In this document: piece after piece, positions 17,593 through 26,724 of the stretch
How the letters are laid out: each line of letters starts with the position of its first letter
How positions within the stretch are numbered: the stretch's first letter is position 1
Assembly: GCA_017642965.1 (NCBI GenBank)
Contig: JAEPOJ010000009.1
Span: forward strand, 41,854 to 105,853
Direction of reading: 5' to 3'
DNA: 64,000 nucleotides
Source of the DNA: Phycisphaerales bacterium
GTDB taxonomy: Bacteria > Planctomycetota > Phycisphaerae > Phycisphaerales > UBA1924
Position numbers and translations under genes: made by a program
Notes under the pieces: model-generated
The model's database searches: none
What the model was told of the DNA's origin: nothing
What the model saw: only the letters and a program-made list of their open reading frames with translations

Positions 17593-17894
17593 GGAATCAT
17601 CTCGCCAGCGTGATCCAGGAGGCGCGGGAAAAAGGGGACTACGCCTGTGCACGCTGCGATTACGCACTCAGGGACGTCCCGCTGCAGGACGACCTCTCGA
17701 TCATCTGCCCCGAGTGTGGCTATGACATGGTCTTCGAGGTCAAGGTCCGCCTCAAGCCCCGCGACCCGAACTTCGATCGCGCGATCCGCGGCCGCCTACG
17801 CCGCCTCGAGGTCGTATTGGTGATCATCGGTATCGGGCTCGTCGCCACAGCGATCGCCATCGGGATCATCGTCATGGCGATCGTCGGCGCCTGA
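17589..17894 (+). CDS. Zinc-ribbon membrane protein
   Basis: The protein has 101 residues. The N-terminal half holds a two-CxxC zinc ribbon (CARCDYALRDVP then CPECGYDM), the same style as the 3614-4024 product; the C-terminal half is one transmembrane helix (VVLVIIGIGLVATAIAIGII). It is translationally coupled to the preceding membrane protein (ATGA overlap), and the two probably act together. The function is unknown. It is convergent with the BLUF gene, with the stop codons directly abutting. Confidence 0.65.
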   Translation: MRNHLASVIQEAREKGDYACARCDYALRDVPLQDDLSIICPECGYDMVFEVKVRLKPRDPNFDRAIRGRLRRLEVVLVIIGIGLVATAIAIGIIVMAIVGA

Positions 17895-18350
17895 TCAGTT
17901 TGTTGCTGGTTCGACGGTCGCGAGCTCGACGAGGTACTCGCGGACCTGCTCGAGAATCGAGATGCTTTCTGGTGCATCGAGGGGAGAGTGGCTTGCGCCG
18001 AAGTTTGGCGCATATTCATGGATCAGCTCTTCGATCCGGTCTTCCTTGCTGTTCTTCAGCGAACGCATGCCCCAGCGAGCGAACGAGCGTTTCGCAATTG
18101 GGCTCGAGGAGACCGTGCTAATGTCGTAGTGACGATCATCGGCCAAGATCTTGGAGTACACATCTTCGACGGCCTCGCGCGGCCCCTCAAGGATCTGCAG
18201 GAACCGATCCCGAGAGAACCACAGGCAGCCCGTAATCTCGAGCAGCTTGTTTTTAATGCCTGCAGGGAGCACGATATCGTCGACGACGACCTGATCCGTT
18301 ACGCCCTCTGCACGACGGCTCACGTAAATCACTTCATGGAGATTGGTCAA
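17895..18350 (-). CDS. BLUF-domain blue-light sensor protein
   Basis: The protein has about 151 residues. The first 95 match the BLUF flavin-binding fold: EVIYVSRR with the photoactive Tyr near 9, KNKLLEITGCLWFS with the flavin-binding Asn near 34, FLQILEGP with the key Gln near 52, and ARWGM in the C-terminal strand. BLUF domains bind FAD and rewire hydrogen bonds in blue light. No output domain is attached; the remaining 50 residues are helical, so it belongs to the short BLUF class that signals by protein contact. A TTG at 18350 is the likely start because AAGGAAC lies 6 nt upstream; longer in-frame starts add no conserved sequence. Confidence 0.85.
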   Translation of the reverse strand: MTNLHEVIYVSRRAEGVTDQVVVDDIVLPAGIKNKLLEITGCLWFSRDRFLQILEGPREAVEDVYSKILADDRHYDISTVSSSPIAKRSFARWGMRSLKNSKEDRIEELIHEYAPNFGASHSPLDAPESISILEQVREYLVELATVEPATN

Positions 18351-18467
18351 TGCAATGTTCCTTGATCGTGGGGAGTGCCATATCACTGTACTCCGAACCA
18401 GCATGAGGAAGTTGAACAATCTCAGGAATGGCACCACTATGAAGCTATTCTCACGCGCACGCGCACT

Positions 18468-18770
18468 TTACGTGCGATCCTGCAGTGTGAGCAGCGATCC
18501 GATAAGGATCGAAATAAAGCACAGGATGGGAACAAAGGGCGGTAAACGCAGCCCGTAATGGGGGAGAACTACGTAGAAACCAACGCCTAACAGAACGATC
18601 AACAGGAACGCCACGAGCAGGCGACGCGCGAGACGTTGCGATTCCTTATTCCTGATATCCTCGTCCCGAACTCGTTCGCGCGCATCATCAATAAGCGATC
18701 CGGGGTCATCGCCCGTCTCCGGGCCAATGAAAAACTGAGGCGGGTTGTCACGATCGCGATCTCGTTTCAC
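18468..18770 (-). CDS. Small two-span membrane protein
   Basis: The protein has 100 residues: a highly charged N-terminus (KRDRDRD), a polar helix (about 25-48), then two adjacent transmembrane helices (LLVAFLLIVLLGVGFYVVLP and FVPILCFISILIGSLLTL). No family is recognised. Its start overlaps the stop of the 18767-19342 gene by 4 nt, which puts it last in the transcription unit that begins with pdhA. Confidence 0.6.
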   Translation of the reverse strand: MKRDRDRDNPPQFFIGPETGDDPGSLIDDARERVRDEDIRNKESQRLARRLLVAFLLIVLLGVGFYVVLPHYGLRLPPFVPILCFISILIGSLLTLQDRT

Positions 18771-19342
18771 GCCTCACCCCGAAAATCAAGCGACGGCTTA
18801 TCCGACTCACGCATCATCCGACTCAGGATCAGGCCCAGCGCGATGACCATGACCACGAGCGGAACAGCCGCGACGATCCAAAGAGGCGCAGCGGCACGGA
18901 TCTCGCGCTCGAACACATCGTCGATGCGGCGATAGATCAGGAAATCCTCGTTCTCTTCGGTGTCGATGCGGATGGTCAGGCGGCCGTCTTCGGGCGGTTC
19001 AATCACGAGGAACTGCTTGTACTCACGCCCCATCATCGCGTTCCAACGATCGATCCGGCTGGTCTCAGGCACGCCGCCGTCACTGGTCGCGATGGCGATT
19101 TCCATCTCCGGCAACGGCGGGTTGCGCTCCTCGACCTCCATCGAAAGCAGATACCCGGAATAGGGATCGGGATCGACGAACTCGACGGTCTCGCCGGAGT
19201 CGAACTGTTCCAGCGGGTGCAGCGTGCCCACAAAGAATCCCCGCACGAATCGGATCGTCGGGGCGAACGCGATCACGCCAGAGAGCAACAGCATCAGGGC
19301 GGCGATGCCGAGCAGGTGCGCGTTGCTCAGTCGTCTCAGCAT
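18767..19342 (-). CDS. Membrane protein with extracytoplasmic middle domain
   Basis: The protein has 191 residues, with a transmembrane helix at each end (LLGIAALMLLLSGVIAFAP near 10-28, and LWIVAAVPLVVMVIALGLIL near 153-172) and a beta-rich central region of about 120 residues that should lie outside the cytoplasmic membrane. No family is recognised. It follows the E2 gene by 16 nt and is coupled to the next small membrane gene, so it may be co-transcribed with the pyruvate dehydrogenase genes. Confidence 0.6.
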   Translation of the reverse strand: MLRRLSNAHLLGIAALMLLLSGVIAFAPTIRFVRGFFVGTLHPLEQFDSGETVEFVDPDPYSGYLLSMEVEERNPPLPEMEIAIATSDGGVPETSRIDRWNAMMGREYKQFLVIEPPEDGRLTIRIDTEENEDFLIYRRIDDVFEREIRAAAPLWIVAAVPLVVMVIALGLILSRMMRESDKPSLDFRGEA

Positions 19343-19358
19343 GGAGGGAACCGTTCTA

Positions 19359-20699
19359 TCAGACGAGGAGTGATGCCGGCGATTCGAGCAGCTGCTTGAC
19401 CGTGTTGAGGTATGCAGCGGCCATCGCCCCGTCGATGATCCGGTGATCGCTGGAGATCGTCATCGACATCTCGTGCCCGATCACCAGCTCTGGTGTCCCG
19501 TCCTCATCGTACTCAACGAAGGGCTTCTCGATCGAGCGCCCGACCGCGAGGATCGCGGCGTTGGGCGGGTTGATGATCGCGGTGAAGTGATCCACCCCGA
19601 ACATGCCCAGGTTGCTGATCGTGAACGTCGAGCCCGAGAGCTCTTCGGGGCTCAGTCCCTTCTCGCGTGCCTTCTTCGCCAGACGCTTGGTCTCGGCGCT
19701 GATCTGACGCAGCCCGATCTGATCGGCGTTGTTGATCGTTGCAACGACAAGCCCGCCGCCACGCTCTTCAGGAAGCGCCACGGCAACGCCGACGTTCACG
19801 TGCCCGTGCAGCTCGATCGAAGGGCCCTGAGGGTTCCAGGACGAGTTGATGAACGGGTGCTGGTGCATCGCGATCGCGCACGCACGAACAAGGAAATCGT
19901 TCACGCTCAGCTTCACGCCATGCGTGCTCAGCTGCTCGTTGAGCTCCTCACGCAGCGCTAGCAGCGCATCCATCCGGGCGCTGACGGTGACCTGATAGTG
20001 GGGGATCGTCGTCTTCGACTCTACGAGGCGCTTGGCGATCGTGGAGCGCATGTTGTTGAGCGCCACATTCTTTGATTCCAGCGTTGCGCCAACCGCGGGC
20101 ATCGGCGCGGGTGCCGGTGCGCTCGCCTGCTGCGTCTGCTGAGGAGCAGCAGTGCCAGCCGCGGTGCCGTTGCCGATCGCGGCCTCGACGTCTTTCTTGA
20201 CGATCCGCCCCGAAGGCCCAGAGCCCGAGATCGACCCGAGATCAACGTTGTGCTCCTCAGCGATTTTGCGTGCCAGGGGCGAAGCAAAGACCCGCTCGGT
20301 CGATTCGCTGCTGGTCTGCGGCGGCTCCTGCACCGCCGTCGCACTCCCCGAACTGCTCGGAGCGGGCGCGTCTGACCCGGATTCGCTCGCGGCCGCCGAT
20401 TCACTCTTTCCCGACCCGCCAGAGGCGCTCAGCGACTTCGCTGCCTCCTCCGCGTCCTCGCCTTCCTCGGCCAGGACCACGATCGTCTCGCCAACGCTGA
20501 TCGTCTGGCCCTCCTCGATCGCCAGCGCCGCCACGGTGCCCTCGTCGAAGGCCTCAAGCTCCATCGTCGCCTTGTCGGTCTCGATGTCCGCGATCACGTC
20601 GCCGGGCGATACGCTGTCGCCGGTGTTCACATGCCACTTGACAACGGTGCCTTGTTCCATCGTGTCCGAGAGGCGGGGCATGGTGATGTTGATGGGCAT
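19359..20699 (-). CDS. pdhC: Dihydrolipoyllysine acetyltransferase, pyruvate dehydrogenase E2
   Basis: The protein has 446 residues in the standard E2 order: one N-terminal lipoyl domain with DIETDKATMELEAF (lipoylated Lys near 44), a long Ala/Ser/Pro/Glu-rich linker, a peripheral subunit-binding domain (FASPLARKIAEEHNVDLGSI), a second linker, and the catalytic acetyltransferase domain ending in SSDHRIIDGAMAAAYL with the active-site His and Asp. E2 transfers acetyl groups from lipoate to CoA and forms the core of the complex. A single lipoyl domain is typical of Gram-positive and alphaproteobacterial types. AGGAGA lies about 8 nt before the start. Confidence 0.95.
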   Translation of the reverse strand: MPINITMPRLSDTMEQGTVVKWHVNTGDSVSPGDVIADIETDKATMELEAFDEGTVAALAIEEGQTISVGETIVVLAEEGEDAEEAAKSLSASGGSGKSESAAASESGSDAPAPSSSGSATAVQEPPQTSSESTERVFASPLARKIAEEHNVDLGSISGSGPSGRIVKKDVEAAIGNGTAAGTAAPQQTQQASAPAPAPMPAVGATLESKNVALNNMRSTIAKRLVESKTTIPHYQVTVSARMDALLALREELNEQLSTHGVKLSVNDFLVRACAIAMHQHPFINSSWNPQGPSIELHGHVNVGVAVALPEERGGGLVVATINNADQIGLRQISAETKRLAKKAREKGLSPEELSGSTFTISNLGMFGVDHFTAIINPPNAAILAVGRSIEKPFVEYDEDGTPELVIGHEMSMTISSDHRIIDGAMAAAYLNTVKQLLESPASLLV

Positions 20700-20769
20700 C
20701 GGAGCGTCTCCTGGTCTATCTCTTCAGAGCGGGCGGGGGTCAAGCCGCCGGGTGGTGTTCAGTCTTGTG

Positions 20770-21750
20770 TCAGATCCATTTTATCAGGCGAAGCACCCCA
20801 AGTGTGATCGCCATTAAGGTCAGCATCCCGATCGTGGTGAGCCAGAATCCCCATTCGGTCTCGCCGAGAGGGATGCCGCCCACGTTCATGCCCAGCATCC
20901 CCGTCAGCACGCTCAGCGGCAGGCACACCCCCGCGAGCACCGTCAGCACGTACACCCGCTGGTTGAGCTGGTCGCTGCGCTGGGAGATGATCTCGTCACG
21001 CGTCACCGACGCGCGCGAATCGATCGCCGCCAGCTCTTCCACGATCCGCCCGAGCTGGTCCTTGATCAGGTTTGCCTCGGCCTTGAGCGCCTTGGAACTC
21101 GTCAGCTGGGGCGCGTTGCAGAGCGTGATCGCCGCGTCGTACATCGGCGCAAGGTACCGGTGAAGACTCACCGCCCGCAGACGAAGGGGCGACAGATCCG
21201 AGATCTCCGGCAGCGGCGTCGAGTCATCGATCACCGTGTCCTGGATGTCATCAAGATGATCGCCGAGGTCCTGCACGACCGGCGCGATGAACTGGATCAT
21301 CTGGGCGAAGAGCTGCACAAGCACCTCCGCCGGCGAACCGGGAGCCCCGCTGGAGCCGAAACGCTGCGCGATGGTCTCCGCCGAACGCATCCGCCGCTTC
21401 ACGACCGTCACGATGCCGCCCTGATCGATCCATACCCGGATCGATTTCACATCCTCGGGCACGCTCGCCGGGTCGAGGTTGACGCCGCGACCGATGAACA
21501 GCAGGCCCTGATCGGACTGCACGCAGCGTGGCCGCGCGTGCTCCGCCACCATCGCCTTCGCCTCCCCGATCGGGATGCCGGACTTGCTCAGGACCCACTC
21601 ACGCGCCTCATCGCTGGTCTGCGCGAGGTGGCGCCAGGACCACCCGCTCAGTTCGGCCGGGGCGTACGGGTCCGTCAGATCGCGCCCCTCGCTGTCGATC
21701 GCGAAGAGCACGCCGTCGGTCGCGAGCTGGGGGTCGCTGATCAGCCGCAT
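20770..21750 (-). CDS. ZntB/CorA-family metal ion transporter
   Basis: The protein has 326 residues: a cytoplasmic alpha/beta domain (about 1-160), a long helix, and two C-terminal transmembrane helices separated by the GMLGMNVGGIPL loop, which holds the family GMN motif. The relaxed loop and full-length match resemble ZntB-type zinc or cation transporters more than classical CorA magnesium channels. It lies 7 nt after pdhB and 70 nt before pdhC, inside the pyruvate dehydrogenase operon, where a metal transporter is unexpected; a Mg2+ supply for thiamine diphosphate-dependent E1 is conceivable but unproven. No strong Shine-Dalgarno is seen. Confidence 0.85.
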   Translation of the reverse strand: MRLISDPQLATDGVLFAIDSEGRDLTDPYAPAELSGWSWRHLAQTSDEAREWVLSKSGIPIGEAKAMVAEHARPRCVQSDQGLLFIGRGVNLDPASVPEDVKSIRVWIDQGGIVTVVKRRMRSAETIAQRFGSSGAPGSPAEVLVQLFAQMIQFIAPVVQDLGDHLDDIQDTVIDDSTPLPEISDLSPLRLRAVSLHRYLAPMYDAAITLCNAPQLTSSKALKAEANLIKDQLGRIVEELAAIDSRASVTRDEIISQRSDQLNQRVYVLTVLAGVCLPLSVLTGMLGMNVGGIPLGETEWGFWLTTIGMLTLMAITLGVLRLIKWI

Positions 21751-21757
21751 CGGTTGG

Positions 21758-22840
21758 TTAGGCGTTCACCATTGATCTGACCGCGTCGTAGATGCGATCG
21801 GGGTTGGGCAGGTAGTTGTACTCCAGCCCCTTGGCGTAGGGCGTCGGGACGTCCTCAGTGTTGAGGCGCTGCGGCGGGGCGTCGAGCCAGTCGAAACAAC
21901 GCTCGCAGATCTGCGTGACCACTTCGGAGGCGATCGATGCGAACGGCCACGACTGATCAACAACGAGGACCTGGTTGGTCTTCTTCACGCTCTCGATAAT
22001 GGAGTCAATATCCAGCGGGCGGATCGTCCGCATGTCGAGGACCTCGACATCGATGCCCTCCTCGGCCAGCTTTTCAGCCGCGTCGAGGCAGAAGTTCACC
22101 GGGCGGCCGAAGCTCACGAGGGTGATCGCGTCGCCCTCGCGCGCGACACGGGCACGCCCGAAGGGGATGTAGTACTCCTCCTCGGGGACGTGGGCCTTGT
22201 CGCCGAGCATGCGTTCGGACTCGAGGAAGAACACCGGGTCCGGATCGAGGATCGCGGTCTTGAGCAGCCCCTTGGCGTCGTAGGGGTTGGACGGGATCGC
22301 CATCTTGAGCCCCGGGACATTCGCGTACAGCGCTTCGACGCACCACGAGTGGGTGGAGGCGAGCTGACCGCCTGCGCCGTCGTTGCCTCGGAACACCACG
22401 GGGCACCCGAACTGGCCGCCGGACATGTAGAGCATCTTGGGCGCGTTGTTCAGGATCGGGTCGGCGGCCACGAAGCTGAACGACCAGCTCATGAACTCCA
22501 CGATCGGGCGGAGCCCCATCATGGCCGCTGAGATCGACATCCCGGCGAAGCCGTTCTCAGAGATCGGCGTGTCGATGATCCGCTCGGGCCCGAACTCGTC
22601 GAGCATGCCCTGGCTGACCTTGTACGCGCCGTTGTACTCCGCGACCTCCTCGCCGAGCAGGAAGACTCGCTTGTCGCGGCGCATCTCCTCGCTCATCGCC
22701 TCACGCAGCGCCTCGCGGAACTGGATGACGCGATCGCCGTCGCGGGAGGGGAGCTCGTGCTCCGCGACGAAGTCGGGCAGCTCGGGGTTCTCCACGATGG
22801 CGGGGTGGATGTCGGTGTCGATCATGGGGAGGGTGGTCAT
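21758..22840 (-). CDS. pdhB: Pyruvate dehydrogenase E1 component, beta subunit
   Basis: The protein has 360 residues. From about residue 40 it follows the E1-beta/transketolase pattern: REALREAMSEEMRRDKRVFLLGEEV, then RIIDTPISENGFAGMSISAAM, a VEFMSWSF stretch, and the C-terminal domain with VEVLDMRTIRPLDIDSI. With E1 alpha it decarboxylates pyruvate using thiamine diphosphate and reductively acetylates the E2 lipoyl group. An N-terminal extension of about 35 residues is not part of the core fold. The ATG overlaps the stop of the preceding 64-residue ORF (ATGA). Confidence 0.95.
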   Translation of the reverse strand: MTTLPMIDTDIHPAIVENPELPDFVAEHELPSRDGDRVIQFREALREAMSEEMRRDKRVFLLGEEVAEYNGAYKVSQGMLDEFGPERIIDTPISENGFAGMSISAAMMGLRPIVEFMSWSFSFVAADPILNNAPKMLYMSGGQFGCPVVFRGNDGAGGQLASTHSWCVEALYANVPGLKMAIPSNPYDAKGLLKTAILDPDPVFFLESERMLGDKAHVPEEEYYIPFGRARVAREGDAITLVSFGRPVNFCLDAAEKLAEEGIDVEVLDMRTIRPLDIDSIIESVKKTNQVLVVDQSWPFASIASEVVTQICERCFDWLDAPPQRLNTEDVPTPYAKGLEYNYLPNPDRIYDAVRSMVNA

Positions 22841-23031
22841 GGTGTGTTCTCGTTCGGCGTACTGGCGAAGAGTTCGTTCTCAATCACAGTCGGCTGTTCA
22901 CCCGAGTTCGGGCGTGTGTGTCGTTTGTTCTCGCCCGAGCGGAGCACGAGCAGGAATACAATGCGTGCAAACATCAGGAGCCCAAACGCGAAGCCCAGCA
23001 GAATCAGAGGGCCAAGATCGTTCATGCTCAC
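22837..23031 (-). CDS. Small single-span membrane protein between pdhA and pdhB
   Basis: The protein has about 64 residues, with one transmembrane helix (PLILLGFAFGLLMFARIVFL, about 8-27) and a polar tail. No family is recognised. It overlaps the pdhA stop (GTGA) and the pdhB start (ATGA) by 4 nt each, which makes it a real coupled gene in spite of its size. The start is GTG at 23031; an ATG two codons later (23025) is an alternative. It could anchor the complex to the membrane, but nothing in the sequence shows this. Confidence 0.65.
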   Translation of the reverse strand: MSMNDLGPLILLGFAFGLLMFARIVFLLVLRSGENKRHTRPNSGEQPTVIENELFASTPNENTP

Positions 23032-24182
23032 ATCAGCGGGTTCTTCGTCCCGTGGCGGTACTCAGCCGTGGGCGACAGGTTCTTCTCGGGGTTGGCGTAC
23101 ACATCCGTGAACAACTCGGAGTCCTCCGGTGCGTCGGCAGCTTCTGCAGCGTCGATCGCGGCGCGGACCTCGTCGCGGATCTCCTTCTGCATGGACTTCC
23201 AGTCGTCCTCGCTCAGGTGACCCATCTCCATCAGGTCGCTCGCCAGCTTCGCGATCGAGTCCTTGTCCTTGTACTGATCGACCTCATCCTTCGTCCGGTA
23301 CTTCTGGGGGTCGCTCATCGAGTGGCCCTGGTAGCGGTAGGTCTTGAGGTCGATGAACGCGGGGCGTGACTCCTCGCGGCACTGATCGACGATGGGCTTG
23401 AACTCGTTGTAGATGTTCATGATGTCGAGCCCGTCGATCTGCACGCCGGTCATGCCGTAGCCCTTGGCCCGATCGATCAGGTTCTCGTGGTTGGCCGTGT
23501 GGCGGTTGATCGATGTGCCCATCGAGTAGCCGTTGTTCTCGAGGATGTAGATCACCGGCAGCCCCCACAGCGACGCCATGTTCTGGGCCTCATGGAAGGC
23601 GCCCTGATCGAGCGCCCCGTCGCCCATGTAGCACAGCGTGACCTTCTTTTTGGCCTCGCCGCCATCGACGGTCTTGCCAAGGACCTCGTGCTCGTACTTG
23701 GTCGCGAAGGCGAACCCGGCACCCATCGGGGTCTGGGCCGAGACGATCCCGTGCCCGCCGAAGAGCCAGTTCCGCCGATCGAACATGTGCATCGATCCGC
23801 CCTTGCCCTTGGCGCAGCCGGTGACTTTGCCGAACATCTCGGCCATGCACGCCTCGGGCGTCATGCCGCGCGCCAGCGCGTGCCCGTGGTCGCGGTACGC
23901 CGTCACCACCGGATCGTCGTGGTTGACGCAGCCGATCGTGCCGACGGCAACGGCTTCCTGCCCGGTGTAGATATGGCAGAAGCCGCCGATCTTGGCCTGC
24001 TGGTAGGCCTGCATGGTGCGGTTCTCGAACTCGCGGATGAGCTGCATATCGCGGAGCCACTTCAGGAGGATCTCCTTGGGCAGCTCGGATGCGTTCTTGG
24101 CGCTCGGCGCGAGACCGGCGGTTAGGGAATCTGCTTTCGCGGTGGTCATGGACTGCTCGCTTTGGACAGTGGCCTGCGTCAT
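23028..24182 (-). CDS. pdhA: Pyruvate dehydrogenase E1 component, alpha subunit
   Basis: The protein has 384 residues. It shows the E1-alpha features: RDMQLIREFENRTMQAYQ at the start of the fold, HIYTGQEAVAVG, the phosphorylation-loop-like YRDHGHALARG, and the thiamine diphosphate motif GDGALDQGAFHEA ending in LENN. It forms the heterotetrameric E1 with PdhB. The start at 24182 is preceded by CAGGAAC; upstream in-frame sequence is unlike the family. It is the first gene of the operon; no lipoamide dehydrogenase (E3) gene lies in the window. Confidence 0.95.
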   Translation of the reverse strand: MTQATVQSEQSMTTAKADSLTAGLAPSAKNASELPKEILLKWLRDMQLIREFENRTMQAYQQAKIGGFCHIYTGQEAVAVGTIGCVNHDDPVVTAYRDHGHALARGMTPEACMAEMFGKVTGCAKGKGGSMHMFDRRNWLFGGHGIVSAQTPMGAGFAFATKYEHEVLGKTVDGGEAKKKVTLCYMGDGALDQGAFHEAQNMASLWGLPVIYILENNGYSMGTSINRHTANHENLIDRAKGYGMTGVQIDGLDIMNIYNEFKPIVDQCREESRPAFIDLKTYRYQGHSMSDPQKYRTKDEVDQYKDKDSIAKLASDLMEMGHLSEDDWKSMQKEIRDEVRAAIDAAEAADAPEDSELFTDVYANPEKNLSPTAEYRHGTKNPLM

Positions 24183-24299
24183 ATGCGGGTTCCTGAGATG
24201 AATGCGTGTCGCGGATGAACCGAGGAATGTTGTCGTGCTCAGCCGCAACGAGCACACACCGACACCAGCCGGGGTGGCACCCGAATCTGGAGCACCGTC

Positions 24300-24305
24300 A
24301 GTATA
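24300..24305 (-). promoter_or_regulatory. Candidate -10 box for the pdh operon
   Basis: TATACT on the minus strand lies about 118 nt upstream of the pdhA ATG, the only such hexamer noticed in the 200-nt pdhA leader. No convincing -35 partner is present. Confidence 0.35.
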
Positions 24306-24385
24306 GGGGCACACGGGGGGTGTTTGGGGCTCCGGGGAGGCCAAGTTTCGAGCGCTTCGTCCCACAGATCTGTGGCCAGGTGATC

Positions 24386-24409
24386 AAAAAACACGCCCTT
24401 TCGGGCGTG
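24386..24409 (-). terminator. Intrinsic terminator of the S41 protease gene
   Basis: A 7-bp perfect stem CACGCCC/GGGCGTG with a 4-nt loop is followed on the minus strand by six T residues (24391-24386). Confidence 0.88.
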
Positions 24410-24438
24410 CTCAAGGAGAGTCAAACTGGGCAAGCCGC

Positions 24439-26724
24439 TCAATCGTTCATCGCGGACTTCTGCGATTTCTCGTGGACCTTGGACTTGAGGAGCACCAGCG
24501 CGGTCTCCACCTGCAGATCCGTGCCCTCGCTCAGCAGCGTATTCGGGTCCGGACGCTCCGCATCCTCGATGATGTTGCCGTTCTCATCGAGCGGCAGCAC
24601 GTCCGCCTCGCGACGCAGCAGGAGCGCGTCCTGCTGCTGGCTGGGCAGCATATCGATCTCGACATCGGGCTCGATACCCCATTCCGTCGCGCCGGGCACC
24701 TTGTGGATCATCCGCGGCGCATCGATGTGGTAGTAGTTCGTCGTGACCTTCATCGCTGCCCGTGCCCCCGGGAGCAGATACACGTTCTGGACCGAGCCCT
24801 TGCCGAACGAGCGGTTGCCCAGCACCAGCGCATCAACCATGCCCTTCTTCGCGCCCGCCTGGATCGCGCCAGACAGGATCTCCGAAGCACTCGCCGAGCC
24901 CTCGTTCACCAGCACCACCACCGGGAAGTCCGACAGCGATGTGTGGTCCGAAACACGCTTGGCTTCGTTCAGCGACTCGGTGATCCCCGACGCGTCGACC
25001 GTCTTCACGATCATGCCGCGTGACACAAACCGCGACGCGAGGTTGACCGCCTGGTCCAGCAGCCCACCCGGGTTGTATCGCAGATCGAGGATCAGGGCGT
25101 TGAGCCCGTCGTTCTTCATCTGCGAAACCGCACGATCGAACTCGCGGGTCGAATCCTCAGTGAAGCCCGTCAGGCGGAGGTACCCGACCTTGTCTTCCTT
25201 GTCGATGAAGTAATCCCATTCATCGTCGCCCGGGCCGGTCTTGGACCAGCCCTTGACGCTCGGGAGATCGATCTTCTGACGAATGATCGTGAACTCCTTC
25301 TCGAAGGGCTCGCCGTCTTCACCCATGCGTTCGACGGTCACATTCACCTTCGTGTTCGCCGGCCCGGTAATCAGCTCCACCGCCTGGTCGAGACCGAGCC
25401 CAACCGCGGTCCGCCCATCAATCTTCTTGATCACGTCGTCAGAGCGGAAGCCCGCACGCTGCGCTGGGGTGCCCTCGAGCGGTGTCACGATCTTGATGTT
25501 CTGAAGCTCATCGAGTTGGATCTGCACACCGATACCGATGAACTCGCCCTGCGTGGACCGCCGGAAACGGGCAAGCTCGTCTGGCCAGATGATCGCGGTG
25601 TAGTCGTCCAGCGCGCTCATCGCACCGTTGCCGAACTCATGGAGGATCGCCTCCTCCATGATGCCAGTCTCAGTCGTGCCAGCGGTCAGCACCGCCTCCA
25701 GCGAGCGTCGCAGGTCGTACGCGCTCGCCGGCGTGCTCTTGCTCATGACCCGCAGCTTCTGATTCTCGATGACCCGGAGCAGCGCCTCGCGGTTCCGCTC
25801 GCTCTTGAGCCCGTCAAACACCTGGGCCAGATCCGTCGTCGTCGCCATCGTCTTGACCGCGTCGAGGCCGGAGACGATCAGGTCATTCATCGTCACGCCG
25901 TCGGGGTGCTTGCGCGTCTGACGCCCGACGTGCTGATCAGCGGCTCGCTGGATCGCCGTGCGAACCGTGATCGAGTTGATGCCCTGGAGCTTCTCATGAA
26001 AATCGTCGCCGTACGCGTTGTAAGGCGGCAGCGGGTCGAGATCCTCCGCGAGACGCCGATCGTTGCGGATTTCCCAGAGGCGCTCGGGCGCGTACATGCG
26101 GATCATCGCGAGCCGGCGCGAGAGGCGCTCAACATCGTCCTTGTAGTCGCCGGATGTGTCGAAGAGGGTGTTGAGCCGGAAGTACAGCTCGGAAGCGATC
26201 ATCCAGTCATCCTGATCTTCGGCTTGGGCGGCCTTGGACTTGGCGAGCGAGACCGTGCGGTTCACCTGCGGGTGCTCGAAGAGCGTGTCGTCGTTGTCAT
26301 ACAGCAACTGCAGCTCAATAACCGAACGCATGGCGTCCGAGAGCTCGATGCCCGACTGCGTCTCATCGAAGCTCGCGAGCGATTCGCTCAGTTCCTCCAA
26401 CGCCTCACTGATCTGCTCGGACCGGGTCTGCTCGCGGCTCTCAATATTCTTGTTCAGACGCTCGATGCTGAACGCCAGAGATGTGTCTAGCGTTTCCCAC
26501 CGGGTCGCGTCCAGCAGCGACATCAGCGACCCGGAGTCGCCCTGAACCGCCGCCTCCCAGATCGAGCCCGGGGTCACGACCGCGGTATCTGCCACAAGGG
26601 TCGTCTCGGGTGTCTGTGTGAAGACGTCACTCGCAGAGTACGCCGAGCCCGCGATGAGCCCCAGAGTGGCAAGTACGCCGAGGGTGGTCTTCCGGGCGGC
26701 GCGTCGTGTGAACTGATCGAGCAT
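24439..26724 (-). CDS. S41-family carboxy-terminal processing protease
   Basis: The protein has about 761 residues: a signal peptide or anchor (ARKTTLGVLATLGLIAGSAYS), a long helical N-terminal region of about 300 residues, a PDZ domain (GEFIGIGVQIQLDE near 370, then PAQRAGFRSDDVIKKIDGR), and the S41 catalytic domain with the nucleophile in EGSASASEILSGA and the general base Lys in FGKGSVQNVY. Ctp proteases cleave periplasmic proteins near their C-terminus. The large N-terminal extension makes it much longer than typical CtpA (about 400-450). GGAG precedes the ATG at 26724; the upstream in-frame extension lacks a signal peptide. Confidence 0.92.
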   Translation of the reverse strand: MLDQFTRRAARKTTLGVLATLGLIAGSAYSASDVFTQTPETTLVADTAVVTPGSIWEAAVQGDSGSLMSLLDATRWETLDTSLAFSIERLNKNIESREQTRSEQISEALEELSESLASFDETQSGIELSDAMRSVIELQLLYDNDDTLFEHPQVNRTVSLAKSKAAQAEDQDDWMIASELYFRLNTLFDTSGDYKDDVERLSRRLAMIRMYAPERLWEIRNDRRLAEDLDPLPPYNAYGDDFHEKLQGINSITVRTAIQRAADQHVGRQTRKHPDGVTMNDLIVSGLDAVKTMATTTDLAQVFDGLKSERNREALLRVIENQKLRVMSKSTPASAYDLRRSLEAVLTAGTTETGIMEEAILHEFGNGAMSALDDYTAIIWPDELARFRRSTQGEFIGIGVQIQLDELQNIKIVTPLEGTPAQRAGFRSDDVIKKIDGRTAVGLGLDQAVELITGPANTKVNVTVERMGEDGEPFEKEFTIIRQKIDLPSVKGWSKTGPGDDEWDYFIDKEDKVGYLRLTGFTEDSTREFDRAVSQMKNDGLNALILDLRYNPGGLLDQAVNLASRFVSRGMIVKTVDASGITESLNEAKRVSDHTSLSDFPVVVLVNEGSASASEILSGAIQAGAKKGMVDALVLGNRSFGKGSVQNVYLLPGARAAMKVTTNYYHIDAPRMIHKVPGATEWGIEPDVEIDMLPSQQQDALLLRREADVLPLDENGNIIEDAERPDPNTLLSEGTDLQVETALVLLKSKVHEKSQKSAMND

